A stretch of DNA of 64,000 nucleotides from Brevibacillus reuszeri. GTDB lineage: Bacteria > Bacillota > Bacilli > Brevibacillales > Brevibacillaceae. The stretch covers positions 89,493-153,492 of the forward strand of contig NZ_LGIQ01000009.1 in NCBI RefSeq assembly GCF_001187725.1, read 5' to 3'. Position 1 is the first letter of the stretch. Every line of letters begins with the position of its first letter. Both the position numbers and the translations under genes were made by a program. The notes under the pieces are model-generated. The model made no database searches. It was given only the letters and a program-made list of their open reading frames with translations, and had not been told where the DNA came from. Positions 8,343 through 17,000 of this stretch are shown piece after piece.

Positions 8343-8358
8343 TCTATCTCCAGATAGA
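8343..8358. promoter_or_regulatory. 16-bp palindrome, candidate operator of the two-component operon
   Basis: Perfect inverted repeat TCTATCT-CC-AGATAGA, 60 bases upstream of the kinase start. It lies about where a -35 would sit if the TAAAAT at 8322-8327 (minus strand) is the -10. NarL-family regulators often bind such short dyads. Confidence 0.5.
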
Positions 8359-8487
8359 TGCCTCTCTTGTTGAAATCATCCAACCGATAGACTTTTCCTT
8401 TTGCTACTATAGGTAAAATAAAAAAGGCAAATGAGCGAAATGTAAGGATGGGTCTGTGGTCATGAGTGAATGCAAGGGGAGGCTTTC

Positions 8488-8874
8488 ATGAGAGAACTGA
8501 TTCAGCTGGCAAAGCTTCAGAGGGAAGCGAATGCCTTGTTTTCACTGCTTTCAAAGAAGGTTTTGGACACGGAGGAGGTTACCTGGCAGCAGGTTCTGAT
8601 ATTGGAACATATCGGAGACGGTCCAAAAACGATGGGAGACATAAGCAAGGCAGTCGATCTTTCGTACAGTACAACTTCTGGGTTGATCAACAGGCTGGAG
8701 CAGGAGAAACTGGTGCGCAGGTTTCGAGATAAAACAGATCGCAGAATTGTCTGGGTTTCGTTAACCGACCGCATATTTGACTGGGAGGGGATGGAGTTGG
8801 ATGATCCTCAAGTAATCTCATCTCTTCATGCTTTACATGAGTCGTTCTCGCAAAAGAAAGAACTAACTAGCTGA
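8488..8874 (+). CDS. MarR-family transcriptional regulator
   Basis: A 128-residue winged-helix protein. Helices at 1-25 and 30-45 precede the recognition region TMGDISKAVDLSYSTTSGLINRLEQEKLV, and the wing carries the DKTDRRIVWVSLT signature of MarR proteins. The C-terminal dimer helix is rather short. The ATG at 8488 follows AAGGGGAGG by 8 bases. It is the first gene before an RND permease and its adaptor with no terminator between (78 bases), so it most likely represses its own efflux operon in response to a ligand. Confidence 0.88.
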   Translation: MRELIQLAKLQREANALFSLLSKKVLDTEEVTWQQVLILEHIGDGPKTMGDISKAVDLSYSTTSGLINRLEQEKLVRRFRDKTDRRIVWVSLTDRIFDWEGMELDDPQVISSLHALHESFSQKKELTS

Positions 8875-8952
8875 TTCAATAAGCAGCTAAGGCTTTGTCT
8901 TGTTTTTTGATTACAGATAAAGCCAAGTTTTCTAAAAGAAGAGGTGAGTGGA

Positions 8953-11900
8953 TTGAATTTTTCAGAACTGTCGATTAAACGGCCAGTCACAATGATCATG
9001 CTGACCTTGGCTATGGTTATTTTTGGCTTCGTTTCTCTCCCTCGCTTGGCGATCGATTTGATGCCGGAGCTGAATTTCCCGGTAGCCGTCGTTGTTACAT
9101 CTGTTGACGGCGGATCTCCGAGTGAAGTAGAAAAACTGGTGACGAAGCCGATTGAGAATGCACTGGGGACGGTATCGGATCTGGACAGCATTTCCTCCGT
9201 TTCGATTGAAGGTGCCTCACAGGTTATCCTCATGTTTAAATGGGGAACCGATTTAGACCAGGCAACTCTCAATATTCGTGAAAAAGTGGATCAGGTCCGA
9301 GGAGCATTGCCTGATTCAGCAAGAGCGCCACGCGTTCTGCGTATTGATCCAAACAGTCAACCGATTATTCAGTTTGCTGTAACAGGTGAACAGGATATCA
9401 ACCGATTAAAAGAATTGACTGAGGATTTGATCCAATCCCGTTTGGAACGTATTGATGGGGTAGCTGCTGCTTCGATCAGTGGCGGACAGGATCGTGTCGT
9501 AAATATCGTAGTGGATCCAGCCAAGCTGTCTGCGTATGGCCTTTCACTTGACCAGCTTCAACAAGCTCTGTCCAGCAGTAACCTTTCTGGCTCAGCTGGG
9601 GCTGTTCGTGAAGGGGACGAAAAGCTGAATATCCGCGTACAAGGTGAATTTGCAAGTGTTGATCAAATCGCTTTGACCCCCATTAATGTTGGCGGGAATT
9701 CGATTCGTCTCAGCGATGTGGCAGATGTACAAGACACGCGTGAAGCTATTACGCAGCTCAGTTATGTAAATGGTAAGCCGAGCTTGGGGGTTTCTATCAC
9801 CAAAGCGTCCGGCGGAAATACGATTGAAGTAGCTGACGGAGTGAAAAAAGAACTGGAGAAGATCAAGAAGGATCTGCCAAATAATATGCAGATTACAACC
9901 ACGCTTGATACTTCTACCTATATTAAAGATTCGATCTATACAACGGCTGAGCATGCCCTCTTGGGTGGTTTGGTCGGTGTGATCTTGCTGTTTTTCTTCT
10001 TGGGTAGTTTGCAATCCATGCTGATTGCGATTATTGTACTGCCTGTTTCCATCATTGCAACATTCCTTTTGATGTACATGACGGGACAAACGATCAACTT
10101 GATTTCACTTTCTGGTTTGACGTTAGGTCTGGGATCACTGATTGACTTCGCGGTCGTTATGCTGGAGAATATTTTCCGCCAGCGCGAACAGGGCAAGGGC
10201 ATGATGGAAGCTGCTTTGGTCGGTTCCAAAGAAGTAGGAACAGCCGTTATGGCGTCCGCACTGGCGCAAATTTGCGTATTCTTGCCGATTGCATTGACAG
10301 AAGGGATCGCATCCGAACTGTTTGGACCTTTGGCGCTCACGGTTGTATACTCCCATATCGCGGCGCTGGTGTTCTCGATCTTGCTGGTACCGATGCTCAG
10401 CTCACGCATTTTGAAAAAGGTACCTAGTCATACCAATCATGAAAATTACAAAGGGATCAACCCGGTAACCTGGTTTAACATCGGGTTCAGCAAAGTAGAA
10501 AAAGGCTATCACAGACTGCTGAAATGGTCACTAGGACATCGTAAAACCGTAATGGCTTCTGCAGTCATTATGATGATCGGTTCCTTGATGCTAATTCCGA
10601 TGATTGGTGCCGAATTCATTCCAAGCATGGACCAGGGACAAATTTCCGTCTCGATTAAAATGCCGAATGGTACGGTATTAGCGGAAACAGAAAAGGTAGC
10701 AAAGCAGGTTGAAGAAATCGTTAACAAGGTTCCTGAGAAAGACATTGTCTCCACCTCGATCGGTAGCAATGGTTCACCAATCGCGAGTACTCTGTCTTCA
10801 AACCAGGCAAACATTACATTGAAATTGGTTGACGTGACCAAACGGACGCGCTCATCTGATGAGGTCGTAATGGATTTGCAAAAACAAATGGAGCCAATCG
10901 CAGGTCCTGAAATTAAAGTAAGCGCTGCGCAAGGCATGTCCACCGGGTCACCAATTGAAATGACTGTTCGCGGGGATGACCTGGATGTTCTGAAAGACAT
11001 CAGCGGCATCATGAAGGGTGAAGTAGAAAGTGTTCCTGGAACGGCGAACGTTACGACCAGTTTGGAAGAATCCAGACAAGAATTTGAAGTGAGGGTAAAC
11101 GCTGAGAAAGCAAGCCTGTACGGATTGTCTACAGGACAAATTCTCTCGAGTGTACGTACATCCTTCCAAGGTCAAACTGTAACGAAGTATCGTACGGGTG
11201 ACGATGAGATTGACATTAAACTCAAACTGCCTGAAAATTATCAGGAAGATATCAACTACTTGAACAACTTGCGTATTTCCACACCAGGTGGTGCGCAAAT
11301 TGCACTAAGCTCAGTTGCAACAATCAGTCGAGTAGACGTACCACTGACGATCAATCGTTCTAACTTGACACGTGAGGTAAAAATTACCAGCGACCTAGCG
11401 GGACGCGATCTTAACTCTGTATCCAAGGAGATTCAGGGCAAAATCGATAAATTAAATCTTCCAGATGGTTACAAGGTTGATTTTGGTGGACAAAGTGAGG
11501 ATATGGCCGAATCATTTGGTAGTCTCGGTCTGGCAATTATCCTCTCGGTAGTTTTGTTGTACATGGTAATGGCTGCACAGTTTGAATCTCTCTACAGTCC
11601 ATTTATCATTATGTTCTCGGTTCCTCCTACCATCACAGGCGTACTCTTGGGACTGCTCGTGACTGGAACGACCATCAGCGTATCAGTGTTTATCGGATAC
11701 ATTTTATTGATTGGTCTCGTCGTGAATAACGCGATCGTTCTGATTGACTATGTGAACCAATTACGTGCAAAAGGCTGGGAACTGCACGACGCGATTCTTC
11801 ATGCTGGACCGATTCGTCTTCGTCCGATTTTGATGACGACTCTTACTACGATTCTAGCGATTGGACCACTCGCGTTTGCAGGCGGTTCCGGTACAGAGAC

Positions 11901-12090
11901 ACAAGCACCTATGGCTGTCACCGTTATTTTTGGTCTGAGCTTCGCTACCTTGATTACGTTGGTACTGGTGCCAGTAGTAGCTTCGTGGTTTGATGATATG
12001 GGTAAGAAATCTCGTATGAGAAAGCAAAAAAGGAAAGAGAAAAAAGCTGAGAAAAAAGCAAAGAAAATCGCTCCCGCTTTGGAATCATAA
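8953..12090 (+). CDS. RND-family efflux permease (SwrC/AcrB type)
   Basis: A 1045-residue inner-membrane pump of the HAE1/SwrC class with 12 membrane helices in two repeats, each with a large extracytoplasmic domain (about 40-330 and 550-860). The N terminus FSELSIKRPVTM and the ENIFRQRE and NNAIVLIDYVNQ segments are classic. In TM4 the usual DD proton-relay pair reads SLIDFAV, so only one Asp is present. TTG 8953 is preferred because AGAGGTGA lies just upstream; GTG 8944 would sit on that site. The C-terminal tail is very Lys-rich. Proton-driven export of amphipathic compounds is inferred from the family. Confidence 0.92.
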   Translation: MNFSELSIKRPVTMIMLTLAMVIFGFVSLPRLAIDLMPELNFPVAVVVTSVDGGSPSEVEKLVTKPIENALGTVSDLDSISSVSIEGASQVILMFKWGTDLDQATLNIREKVDQVRGALPDSARAPRVLRIDPNSQPIIQFAVTGEQDINRLKELTEDLIQSRLERIDGVAAASISGGQDRVVNIVVDPAKLSAYGLSLDQLQQALSSSNLSGSAGAVREGDEKLNIRVQGEFASVDQIALTPINVGGNSIRLSDVADVQDTREAITQLSYVNGKPSLGVSITKASGGNTIEVADGVKKELEKIKKDLPNNMQITTTLDTSTYIKDSIYTTAEHALLGGLVGVILLFFFLGSLQSMLIAIIVLPVSIIATFLLMYMTGQTINLISLSGLTLGLGSLIDFAVVMLENIFRQREQGKGMMEAALVGSKEVGTAVMASALAQICVFLPIALTEGIASELFGPLALTVVYSHIAALVFSILLVPMLSSRILKKVPSHTNHENYKGINPVTWFNIGFSKVEKGYHRLLKWSLGHRKTVMASAVIMMIGSLMLIPMIGAEFIPSMDQGQISVSIKMPNGTVLAETEKVAKQVEEIVNKVPEKDIVSTSIGSNGSPIASTLSSNQANITLKLVDVTKRTRSSDEVVMDLQKQMEPIAGPEIKVSAAQGMSTGSPIEMTVRGDDLDVLKDISGIMKGEVESVPGTANVTTSLEESRQEFEVRVNAEKASLYGLSTGQILSSVRTSFQGQTVTKYRTGDDEIDIKLKLPENYQEDINYLNNLRISTPGGAQIALSSVATISRVDVPLTINRSNLTREVKITSDLAGRDLNSVSKEIQGKIDKLNLPDGYKVDFGGQSEDMAESFGSLGLAIILSVVLLYMVMAAQFESLYSPFIIMFSVPPTITGVLLGLLVTGTTISVSVFIGYILLIGLVVNNAIVLIDYVNQLRAKGWELHDAILHAGPIRLRPILMTTLTTILAIGPLAFAGGSGTETQAPMAVTVIFGLSFATLITLVLVPVVASWFDDMGKKSRMRKQKRKEKKAEKKAKKIAPALES

Positions 12091-12120
12091 GACGTTTGTG
12101 GGATGAGGAGGGACAGTTTA

Positions 12121-13350
12121 ATGAACATCAGTAAAAAACCCGTCATACTGGCGTTACTCGCAATTACGTTAGTGGCAGGGTGCTCCAGCCCGCAAGCGGC
12201 AACCCCGCCTACGGAAAATGTGGAGACCGTCACGCCTGTGCAGGTAGAAACAGTCAAGACCGGATCGGTAAGCTCAGAAGCAGGAATCAGTGCCAAGCTG
12301 GCGCCAAGTGAGGAAGTTCAAGTAGCTCCGAAAATGGGTGGCAAGATCACCGCACTGCCTGTGAAACTTGGACAATATGTAGAAAAAGGTCAATTGCTGT
12401 TTAAACTGGACGAAACTGAATTGCAAAATTCGGTAAGACAGGCAGAAGCTGGGCTTCGTGTAGCGCAAGCGAATCTGAACCAAACAGGCAGCAGCTCAGA
12501 TCAGGGGCTGGTTCAAGCGAAAAATAGCCTGAAACAGGCAGAAACATCATTGGCAGATGCCAAAGTGAACCAGCAACGCATGCAACAATTATTTAACCAG
12601 GGTGCTATTTCCGCTCAACAAATGGAGCAGGCAAATTCTCAGCTGACCACTGCACAGACCTCGTACGAAAATGCCCAGCAGTCTTTACAGGCTGCTCAGC
12701 AAAAAACAGGTGTGCAAGTCTCCGAGGCTTCGGTTAACCAGTCGGCTGTAAGCTTGGCAAACGCACGCGAGCAGTTGGCAAATGCAACGGTAACTGCTCC
12801 GATTAGCGGCTTCGTTTCCAGCGTCAATGGTGCTGTTGGACAAATGTCCGGACAATCACCCGTTGTCGTAATCGTGAACACGAACCCACTCTTGGTAAAA
12901 GCCAACCTGTCTGAGGCAGATATTACAAAAGTAAAGGTTGGAACAGTAGTAAAAGTGAACGTACAATCTACCGATAAAATGATCGAGGCGAAAGTAACAG
13001 CGGTTAGTCCCGTTATGGATTCCCAGCTAAAGGCTTATCCGATCGAAATTTCCATTCCTAACCCATCTAATGAGTTGAAGTCGGATATGGTAGTCAATGT
13101 AACGTTCCCATCTGCAACATCCGAAGCAAGCAATACGATCGTGATTTCGCGCAAAGCGGTCTTTGACCGTGACGGCAAGCGTTTCGTCTTCAAGCTGGAG
13201 GGAGAAACCGCCAAGCTGACAGAGGTAACTACAGGCAAATCTTCTAGTGATTTGATCGAAGTTACAAATGGATTGGCTGCAGGGGATCAGGTTGTGGTAA
13301 AAGGTCAAACGCTCTTGCAGGATGGAAGCAAGACATCCATTCAAAAATAA
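12121..13350 (+). CDS. efflux RND periplasmic adaptor-like lipoprotein (HlyD/MFP family)
   Basis: A 409-residue membrane-fusion-type protein. The signal peptide ends in a lipobox LVAGC, with lipidated Cys at residue 21. Then come a lipoyl-like half (about 60-90), a Gln/Ala-rich coiled-coil hairpin (about 95-200), the second lipoyl half (ATVTAPISGFV) and beta-barrel and membrane-proximal domains. It starts 30 bases after the permease with GAGGAGGG as binding site, so it is co-transcribed. In a monoderm this anchors the adaptor on the outer face of the same membrane. The permease-before-adaptor order is the reverse of acrAB. Confidence 0.9.
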   Translation: MNISKKPVILALLAITLVAGCSSPQAATPPTENVETVTPVQVETVKTGSVSSEAGISAKLAPSEEVQVAPKMGGKITALPVKLGQYVEKGQLLFKLDETELQNSVRQAEAGLRVAQANLNQTGSSSDQGLVQAKNSLKQAETSLADAKVNQQRMQQLFNQGAISAQQMEQANSQLTTAQTSYENAQQSLQAAQQKTGVQVSEASVNQSAVSLANAREQLANATVTAPISGFVSSVNGAVGQMSGQSPVVVIVNTNPLLVKANLSEADITKVKVGTVVKVNVQSTDKMIEAKVTAVSPVMDSQLKAYPIEISIPNPSNELKSDMVVNVTFPSATSEASNTIVISRKAVFDRDGKRFVFKLEGETAKLTEVTTGKSSSDLIEVTNGLAAGDQVVVKGQTLLQDGSKTSIQK

Positions 13351-13375
13351 GCAAATTGGCCATGTCGAATACAGG

Positions 13376-13412
13376 AAAAGAGGCGGATATCTTTGTCCGC
13401 CTCTTTTTTTAT
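13376..13412 (+). terminator. intrinsic terminator of the efflux operon
   Basis: AAAAGAGGCGGA/TCCGCCTCTTTT stem with an 8-base loop, then T-run. Confidence 0.92.
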
Positions 13413-13603
13413 TGCTTTTTGAATTGCGAATGGTAAAAAAGGGAGAAAAGATGTACTTCATCGACATGTTTGGTTACATAATAAAAGTTACGTTAACTCA
13501 AATGTCACGGATTTAAGACAAAGTGTCTGCGCTACTTTTGAAGTAAGGCAAGTTTCGTTACAATAAGGAATATAGTGGATGAAACAATACGTCGGAGGTA
13601 ATT

Positions 13604-14314
13604 ATGACTGGAAACCTTTCTGTTTTCCTGGCCTTTGCAGCGGGCTTTCTCTCGTTTATCTCCCCATGCTGCTTGCCGTTGTACCCTTCTTTCTTGTCAT
13701 ACATCACAGGAGTGACCGTTGATGAAGTAAAAAAGGGAAGAGCCGTTTTTCAGAAGCAAGCTCTCTTACATACGTTGTTTTTTATTGTTGGTTTTTCCAT
13801 TATCTTTATTGCTTTAGGTTTGTCGACCTCATGGATTGGCAGCTTGTTCGTCAATCAAAAGGACTTGATTCGCCAGCTTGGGGGTATTTTGCTCGTCATT
13901 ATCGGCCTGGTCATGCTGCAAGTATTTAAAATGGACTGGATGATGCGGTCGTTCAAGGTCGATTTAAAATCTCGTCCATTGGGGTATACTGGGTCCATAC
14001 TGGTTGGAATGACCTATGCTGCTGGCTGGACACCTTGTGTGGGTCCTATTCTGTCCGGAATCATTGTTATGGGAGTAACTGATCCATCGCGTGCATTGAC
14101 TTACACGCTTGCGTACACACTAGGCTTTGCGATTCCGTTTTTTGTGATGACGTTTTTCATCAGCAAGATCAGTGCGATCGTCAAGTATTCGGATCAATTC
14201 ATGAAGGTTGGCGGAGGCATCATGATTTTGTTTGGTGTGCTTTTGTACACTGACAAATTGACGGATATCACTCGTGTCTTAATTCAATTGTTCGGCGGCT
14301 TTACCGGATTTTAA
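13604..14314 (+). CDS. ccdA: cytochrome c biogenesis / thiol-reductant membrane protein CcdA
   Basis: A 236-residue protein with six membrane helices. The two conserved half-repeat motifs of the CcdA/DsbD core are present: SPCCLPLYPSF in the first helix and GWTPCVGP in the fourth, with one reactive Cys each. CcdA carries electrons from cytoplasmic thioredoxin to extracytoplasmic thiol-disulfide proteins for haem attachment and spore maturation. The ATG follows CGGAGGTAATT. It is paired with a ResA/StoA-type thioredoxin 23 bases downstream, the natural electron acceptor. A -10-like TACAAT lies at about 13558. Confidence 0.93.
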   Translation: MTGNLSVFLAFAAGFLSFISPCCLPLYPSFLSYITGVTVDEVKKGRAVFQKQALLHTLFFIVGFSIIFIALGLSTSWIGSLFVNQKDLIRQLGGILLVIIGLVMLQVFKMDWMMRSFKVDLKSRPLGYTGSILVGMTYAAGWTPCVGPILSGIIVMGVTDPSRALTYTLAYTLGFAIPFFVMTFFISKISAIVKYSDQFMKVGGGIMILFGVLLYTDKLTDITRVLIQLFGGFTGF

Positions 14315-14337
14315 GCAAGTACAGCAGAGGTGACGAC

Positions 14338-14877
14338 ATGAAAAAACTGTTGCTGGCGGCGCTGATTGTTGTGGGGGTCGGATATGCAATCTGGAATCAA
14401 CCACATGAATCTGTGGCAGTCGTAGCAGACGTTCAGAAGCCAGAGGTAGGGTTTGTAGCGCCTCATTTTACGCTCACCGGGTTAGACAACCAAACGTACA
14501 AAGTAGAGGGCAAGCGAAACAAGCCTGTGATGGTGAACTTTTGGGCTTCCTGGTGTGGTCCGTGTCGCATGGAAGCTCCTGATTTGCAGAAGATCTATGA
14601 AAAATACGGTGGACAGGTTGATCTGTATGGGGTCAACGTGACGAGTAATGATAGCCCAGAAGCAGCAATGGCTTTTGTCCAATCGTATAAGCTAACGTTC
14701 CCAATCCCGATGGATGTGGCAGGGACGGTTTCAAACCGGTATTTGGTCCAGGCATTTCCTACCACGTATCTGATTGACACGAACGGAGTCATTCGCAAAA
14801 AAATTATCGGGATGATCGATGCTTCTACTTTGGAGCTCGAGCTGCGTAAGCTGTTATCGGAAAAGCCCGCTTCATAA
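14338..14877 (+). CDS. membrane-anchored TlpA/ResA-family thiol-disulfide oxidoreductase
   Basis: A 179-residue protein with an uncleaved N-terminal anchor (residues 3-18) and a thioredoxin fold of the AhpC/TSA-Redoxin type. The active site is W72-C-G-P-C76 in VNFWASWCGPCR, and the cis-Pro region is AFPTTYLID. It should act outside the cytoplasmic membrane as a reductant for apocytochrome c (ResA-like) or spore cortex proteins (StoA-like); the sequence alone does not decide which. The ATG has AGAGGTGA upstream. It forms an operon with ccdA and ends in a terminator. Confidence 0.9.
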   Translation: MKKLLLAALIVVGVGYAIWNQPHESVAVVADVQKPEVGFVAPHFTLTGLDNQTYKVEGKRNKPVMVNFWASWCGPCRMEAPDLQKIYEKYGGQVDLYGVNVTSNDSPEAAMAFVQSYKLTFPIPMDVAGTVSNRYLVQAFPTTYLIDTNGVIRKKIIGMIDASTLELELRKLLSEKPAS

Positions 14878-14881
14878 AAGC

Positions 14882-14919
14882 AAAAAGTCGCCGGTTGATG
14901 TGCCGTGCGGCTTTTTTTT
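14882..14919 (+). terminator. intrinsic terminator
   Basis: AAAAAGTCGC/GCGGCTTTTT stem (one G-U), loop of about 15 bases, long T-run. Confidence 0.85.
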
Positions 14920-15039
14920 TGTGTTTGAACAAGGCCCATTTTCTGTTTGGAACGGGGTTTTGTATGTTTGCCTAAAGAGCGGGGTTCCTCTCCTTCATAG
15001 ACTGGATTGAACCAGGGCATAGGGAGGGGAACAGTACGG

Positions 15040-15237
15040 ATGGCCAAGTCAAAAAAGTCGAAAAAGAAAAATACGAAGCAGCATCCAAATCAACAAAATC
15101 TAAAAATCGTGACATCATCTACCTGTCAGGTTTGCAAGCAACAATGTGCTCGGGGGTTGGCGTATCTGGAGCAAATGTCCCAGCCCGGTAAAATCGGATT
15201 CGGCGTTCCTTGTATCCTTACCAAAAAACAAACATAG
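15040..15237 (+). CDS. small Lys-rich protein with a Cys cluster
   Basis: A 65-residue protein. The N terminus is highly basic (MAKSKKSKKKNTKQ), followed by a compact segment with three spaced cysteines (CQVC near residue 29, then C35) and one near the C terminus (VPCIL). It may bind a metal ion or nucleic acid, but the family is not recognised. The ATG at 15040 is preceded by AGGGAGGGGA at 9 bases. It ends shortly before a very strong terminator. Confidence 0.7.
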   Translation: MAKSKKSKKKNTKQHPNQQNLKIVTSSTCQVCKQQCARGLAYLEQMSQPGKIGFGVPCILTKKQT

Positions 15238-15274
15238 CATTAGAATCGGGAAGAAGGGTATGCCCGACAGCACC

Positions 15275-15318
15275 GAATAATCTCTCTGGCGATCGGATTA
15301 GAGAGATTATTCTTTTTG
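15275..15318 (+). terminator. intrinsic terminator
   Basis: Perfect 13-bp stem GAATAATCTCTCT/AGAGAGATTATTC with a 12-base loop and TTTTT. Confidence 0.93.
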
Positions 15319-15416
15319 TATGCAGGGGCAACCGATATTCAGTACGGTTCTATGGCGGGTTTTTGGACCATGTATTATACTGGAGAGACGGAATTTTGAA
15401 TGAAAGGAGCAAACTC

Positions 15417-15590
15417 GTGCGCCCATTACAAATTTCACCCGATACGGCTGTAAAGCTGGCAGAAGCACTTAATGTCCCATTGGAGCGTCTTATGCACATG
15501 CCACAGCACATTCTTTTGCAAAAAATGATGGAGCTTGCCAAAGAAGAGCAAGAAGATGCCAAAGATACTACACCAGACAAGCAAGACTAA
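15417..15590 (+). CDS. YycC-like family protein
   Basis: A 57-residue protein. The GTG start at 15417 is set by AAAGGAGC seven bases upstream, and the body RPLQISPDTAVKLAEALNV followed by MHMPQHILLQK is the full signature of the small YycC family of Bacillales, whose function is unknown. The last 15 residues are an acidic extension (KDTTPDKQD). TATTAT/TATACT sequences about 40 bases upstream, after the preceding terminator, can serve as its -10 region. The next gene starts 41 bases downstream and may be co-transcribed. Confidence 0.88.
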   Translation: MRPLQISPDTAVKLAEALNVPLERLMHMPQHILLQKMMELAKEEQEDAKDTTPDKQD

Positions 15591-15631
15591 CCTGGGAGTA
15601 ACAGAAGAAAACATACATAGGAGGCTGGCTT

Positions 15632-16198
15632 ATGTCAAAGAACGTCGCTCATAAATTTCGGACTGGTTTAAAACCACAAGCTTTTGTGGAGGGTATGACC
15701 AAAAATCAGGAAGCGTACCAGAAATGGTCGGAAGCGTTTACGTGGACGAACGAAGCGGATCGCGAATTTTTCGCATCTCTTGCACATCGTGATGATCTGC
15801 GTTGCCTGATCCTGGCTGCAGAGTGGTGCGGAGACGTTATACGAAATCTGCCAGTCGTGCTGCATACATTGAAAGATACTGAGATGCCAATTGAGATTTT
15901 GGTTATGGAAGATCATTTGGACCTGATGGACGAATTTTTGACCATGGGTGGTCGTGCGATTCCAGTCGTCATTTTTGCTGATACTGGCGGACATGTGCTT
16001 GCCCAATGGGGACCGCGTCCAAAGCATGTACAGGAAGTCATGATCGCGTTCAAACAACAAAATCCAGATCGCAATGCGCCTGATTACGACGAAAAAATCA
16101 AGATAGCACGTACTGAAATGCTGGAGAAATACGGCGATGGCCCTGGCTATCAAGCTGTGATTGTAAGTGAATTACGCGAATTGCTTTCCTCGATCTAA
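15632..16198 (+). CDS. thioredoxin-family protein with a WCGD site
   Basis: A 188-residue cytoplasmic thioredoxin-fold protein of the Thioredoxin_9 type. The active-site region reads AAEWCGDVIRN: C66 is present but the resolving Cys of CxxC is replaced, so it cannot be a normal dithiol reductase unless C58 substitutes. The cis-Pro region is GRAIPVVIFAD. The C-terminal 55 residues are helical. The ATG has ATAGGAGG upstream. A role in low-molecular-weight thiol handling would be an inference. Confidence 0.8.
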   Translation: MSKNVAHKFRTGLKPQAFVEGMTKNQEAYQKWSEAFTWTNEADREFFASLAHRDDLRCLILAAEWCGDVIRNLPVVLHTLKDTEMPIEILVMEDHLDLMDEFLTMGGRAIPVVIFADTGGHVLAQWGPRPKHVQEVMIAFKQQNPDRNAPDYDEKIKIARTEMLEKYGDGPGYQAVIVSELRELLSSI

Positions 16199-16213
16199 TA
16201 GCAGCAGAGGAGT

Positions 16214-16241
16214 GGGCGGAGCTGAGTCTCCGTCCGTTTTC
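16214..16241 (+). terminator. intrinsic terminator
   Basis: GGGCGGAG/CTCCGTCC stem (one G-U), 6-base loop, then GTTTTCTTG. Confidence 0.7.
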
Positions 16242-16330
16242 TTGAAATGATGCTATGGTACAAGGATGACGTAACCAGTACGAAAAAGAAGTGGTTATAC
16301 TTCAAGTTTTGAAAAGAAAGGCTGAGAAAT

Positions 16331-16642
16331 GTGCATTACTATGGCAATGAAACAATCATGTCCCTGGAGCAAGTACTCCGGTTGAAACCATCTGAGGTCC
16401 GCATTTTGGAATGGGTACGAACGTATGAATTTTTGGAGAATAGCTTTGGCATTGATGAGTCTGTGCCCTACTTTCTAGAGATCAAATTGGAGGTAGAGGG
16501 TGTGCGAATCAGGAAAAACCGGATTTTGGAGTTCCCGGAATTTTCCTGTGAAGAGGAACGCAGTTTTGCTGATGTTGAGCAAGCGATAAAAGTCTTTCAT
16601 GAATGGGCGCAGCAGATTTTGAGTAAACGAGAAGGCGAATAG
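16331..16642 (+). CDS. hypothetical protein
   Basis: A 103-residue acidic soluble protein with alternating strand-helix character; no recognised family. GTG 16331 has AAAGG nine bases upstream. An internal ATG at 16358 is possible but lacks a binding site. It ends shortly before the promoter of the tRNA genes. Confidence 0.65.
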   Translation: MHYYGNETIMSLEQVLRLKPSEVRILEWVRTYEFLENSFGIDESVPYFLEIKLEVEGVRIRKNRILEFPEFSCEEERSFADVEQAIKVFHEWAQQILSKREGE

Positions 16643-16652
16643 AGAAAAAGGA

Positions 16653-16681
16653 TTGACTTGAATAGCCAATCATGATAAATT
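16653..16681 (+). promoter_or_regulatory. promoter of the tRNA pair
   Basis: TTGACT at 16653-16658, 17-bp spacer, TAAATT at 16676-16681, about 60 bases before tRNA-Tyr. Confidence 0.6.
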
Positions 16682-16741
16682 AGTACACGTCACTTCTCAT
16701 TGCAGGACATGCATGGGAACTCGACGTAGCATGATTAGCTT

Positions 16742-16826
16742 GGGGAGATAGTGAAGTGGCTAAACACGGCAGACTGTAAATCTGCTCCCTCCGGGTTCGG
16801 CGGTTCGAATCCGTCTCTCCCCACCA
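16742..16826 (+). tRNA. tRNA-Tyr (GTA)
   Basis: An 85-base type II tRNA with encoded CCA. Acceptor stem GGGGAGA/TCTCCCC, anticodon stem GCAGA/TCTGC with loop CTGTAAA (anticodon GTA at 16776-16778), a long variable arm, and T loop GTTCGAATC. It is followed 42 bases later by tRNA-Leu on the same strand. Confidence 0.97.
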
Positions 16827-16868
16827 TTGATTTTCTATGAAAATTGTGCTAGACTAGTTTTACAAAAT

Positions 16869-16950
16869 GCCGGTGTGGCGGAATGGCAGACGCGCGCGAC
16901 TCAAAATCGTGAGGGAAACCGTGGGGGTTCAAGTCCCTTCACCGGCACCA
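16869..16950 (+). tRNA. tRNA-Leu (CAA)
   Basis: An 82-base type II tRNA with encoded CCA. Acceptor GCCGGTG/CACCGGC, anticodon loop CTCAAAA giving anticodon CAA (decodes UUG), variable arm about GTGAGGGAAACCGTG, and T loop GTTCAAGTC. It shares a transcript and terminator with tRNA-Tyr. Confidence 0.97.
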
Positions 16951-16966
16951 TACTATACAAGAGATG

Positions 16967-17000
16967 GCTCATTAGATCTTACATCTAATGAGCTTTTTTA
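16967..17000. terminator. bidirectional terminator
   Basis: Perfect 11-bp stem GCTCATTAGAT/ATCTAATGAGC with a 5-base loop and T-run. It closes the tRNA transcript and overlaps the 3' end of the converging regulator gene. Confidence 0.92.
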
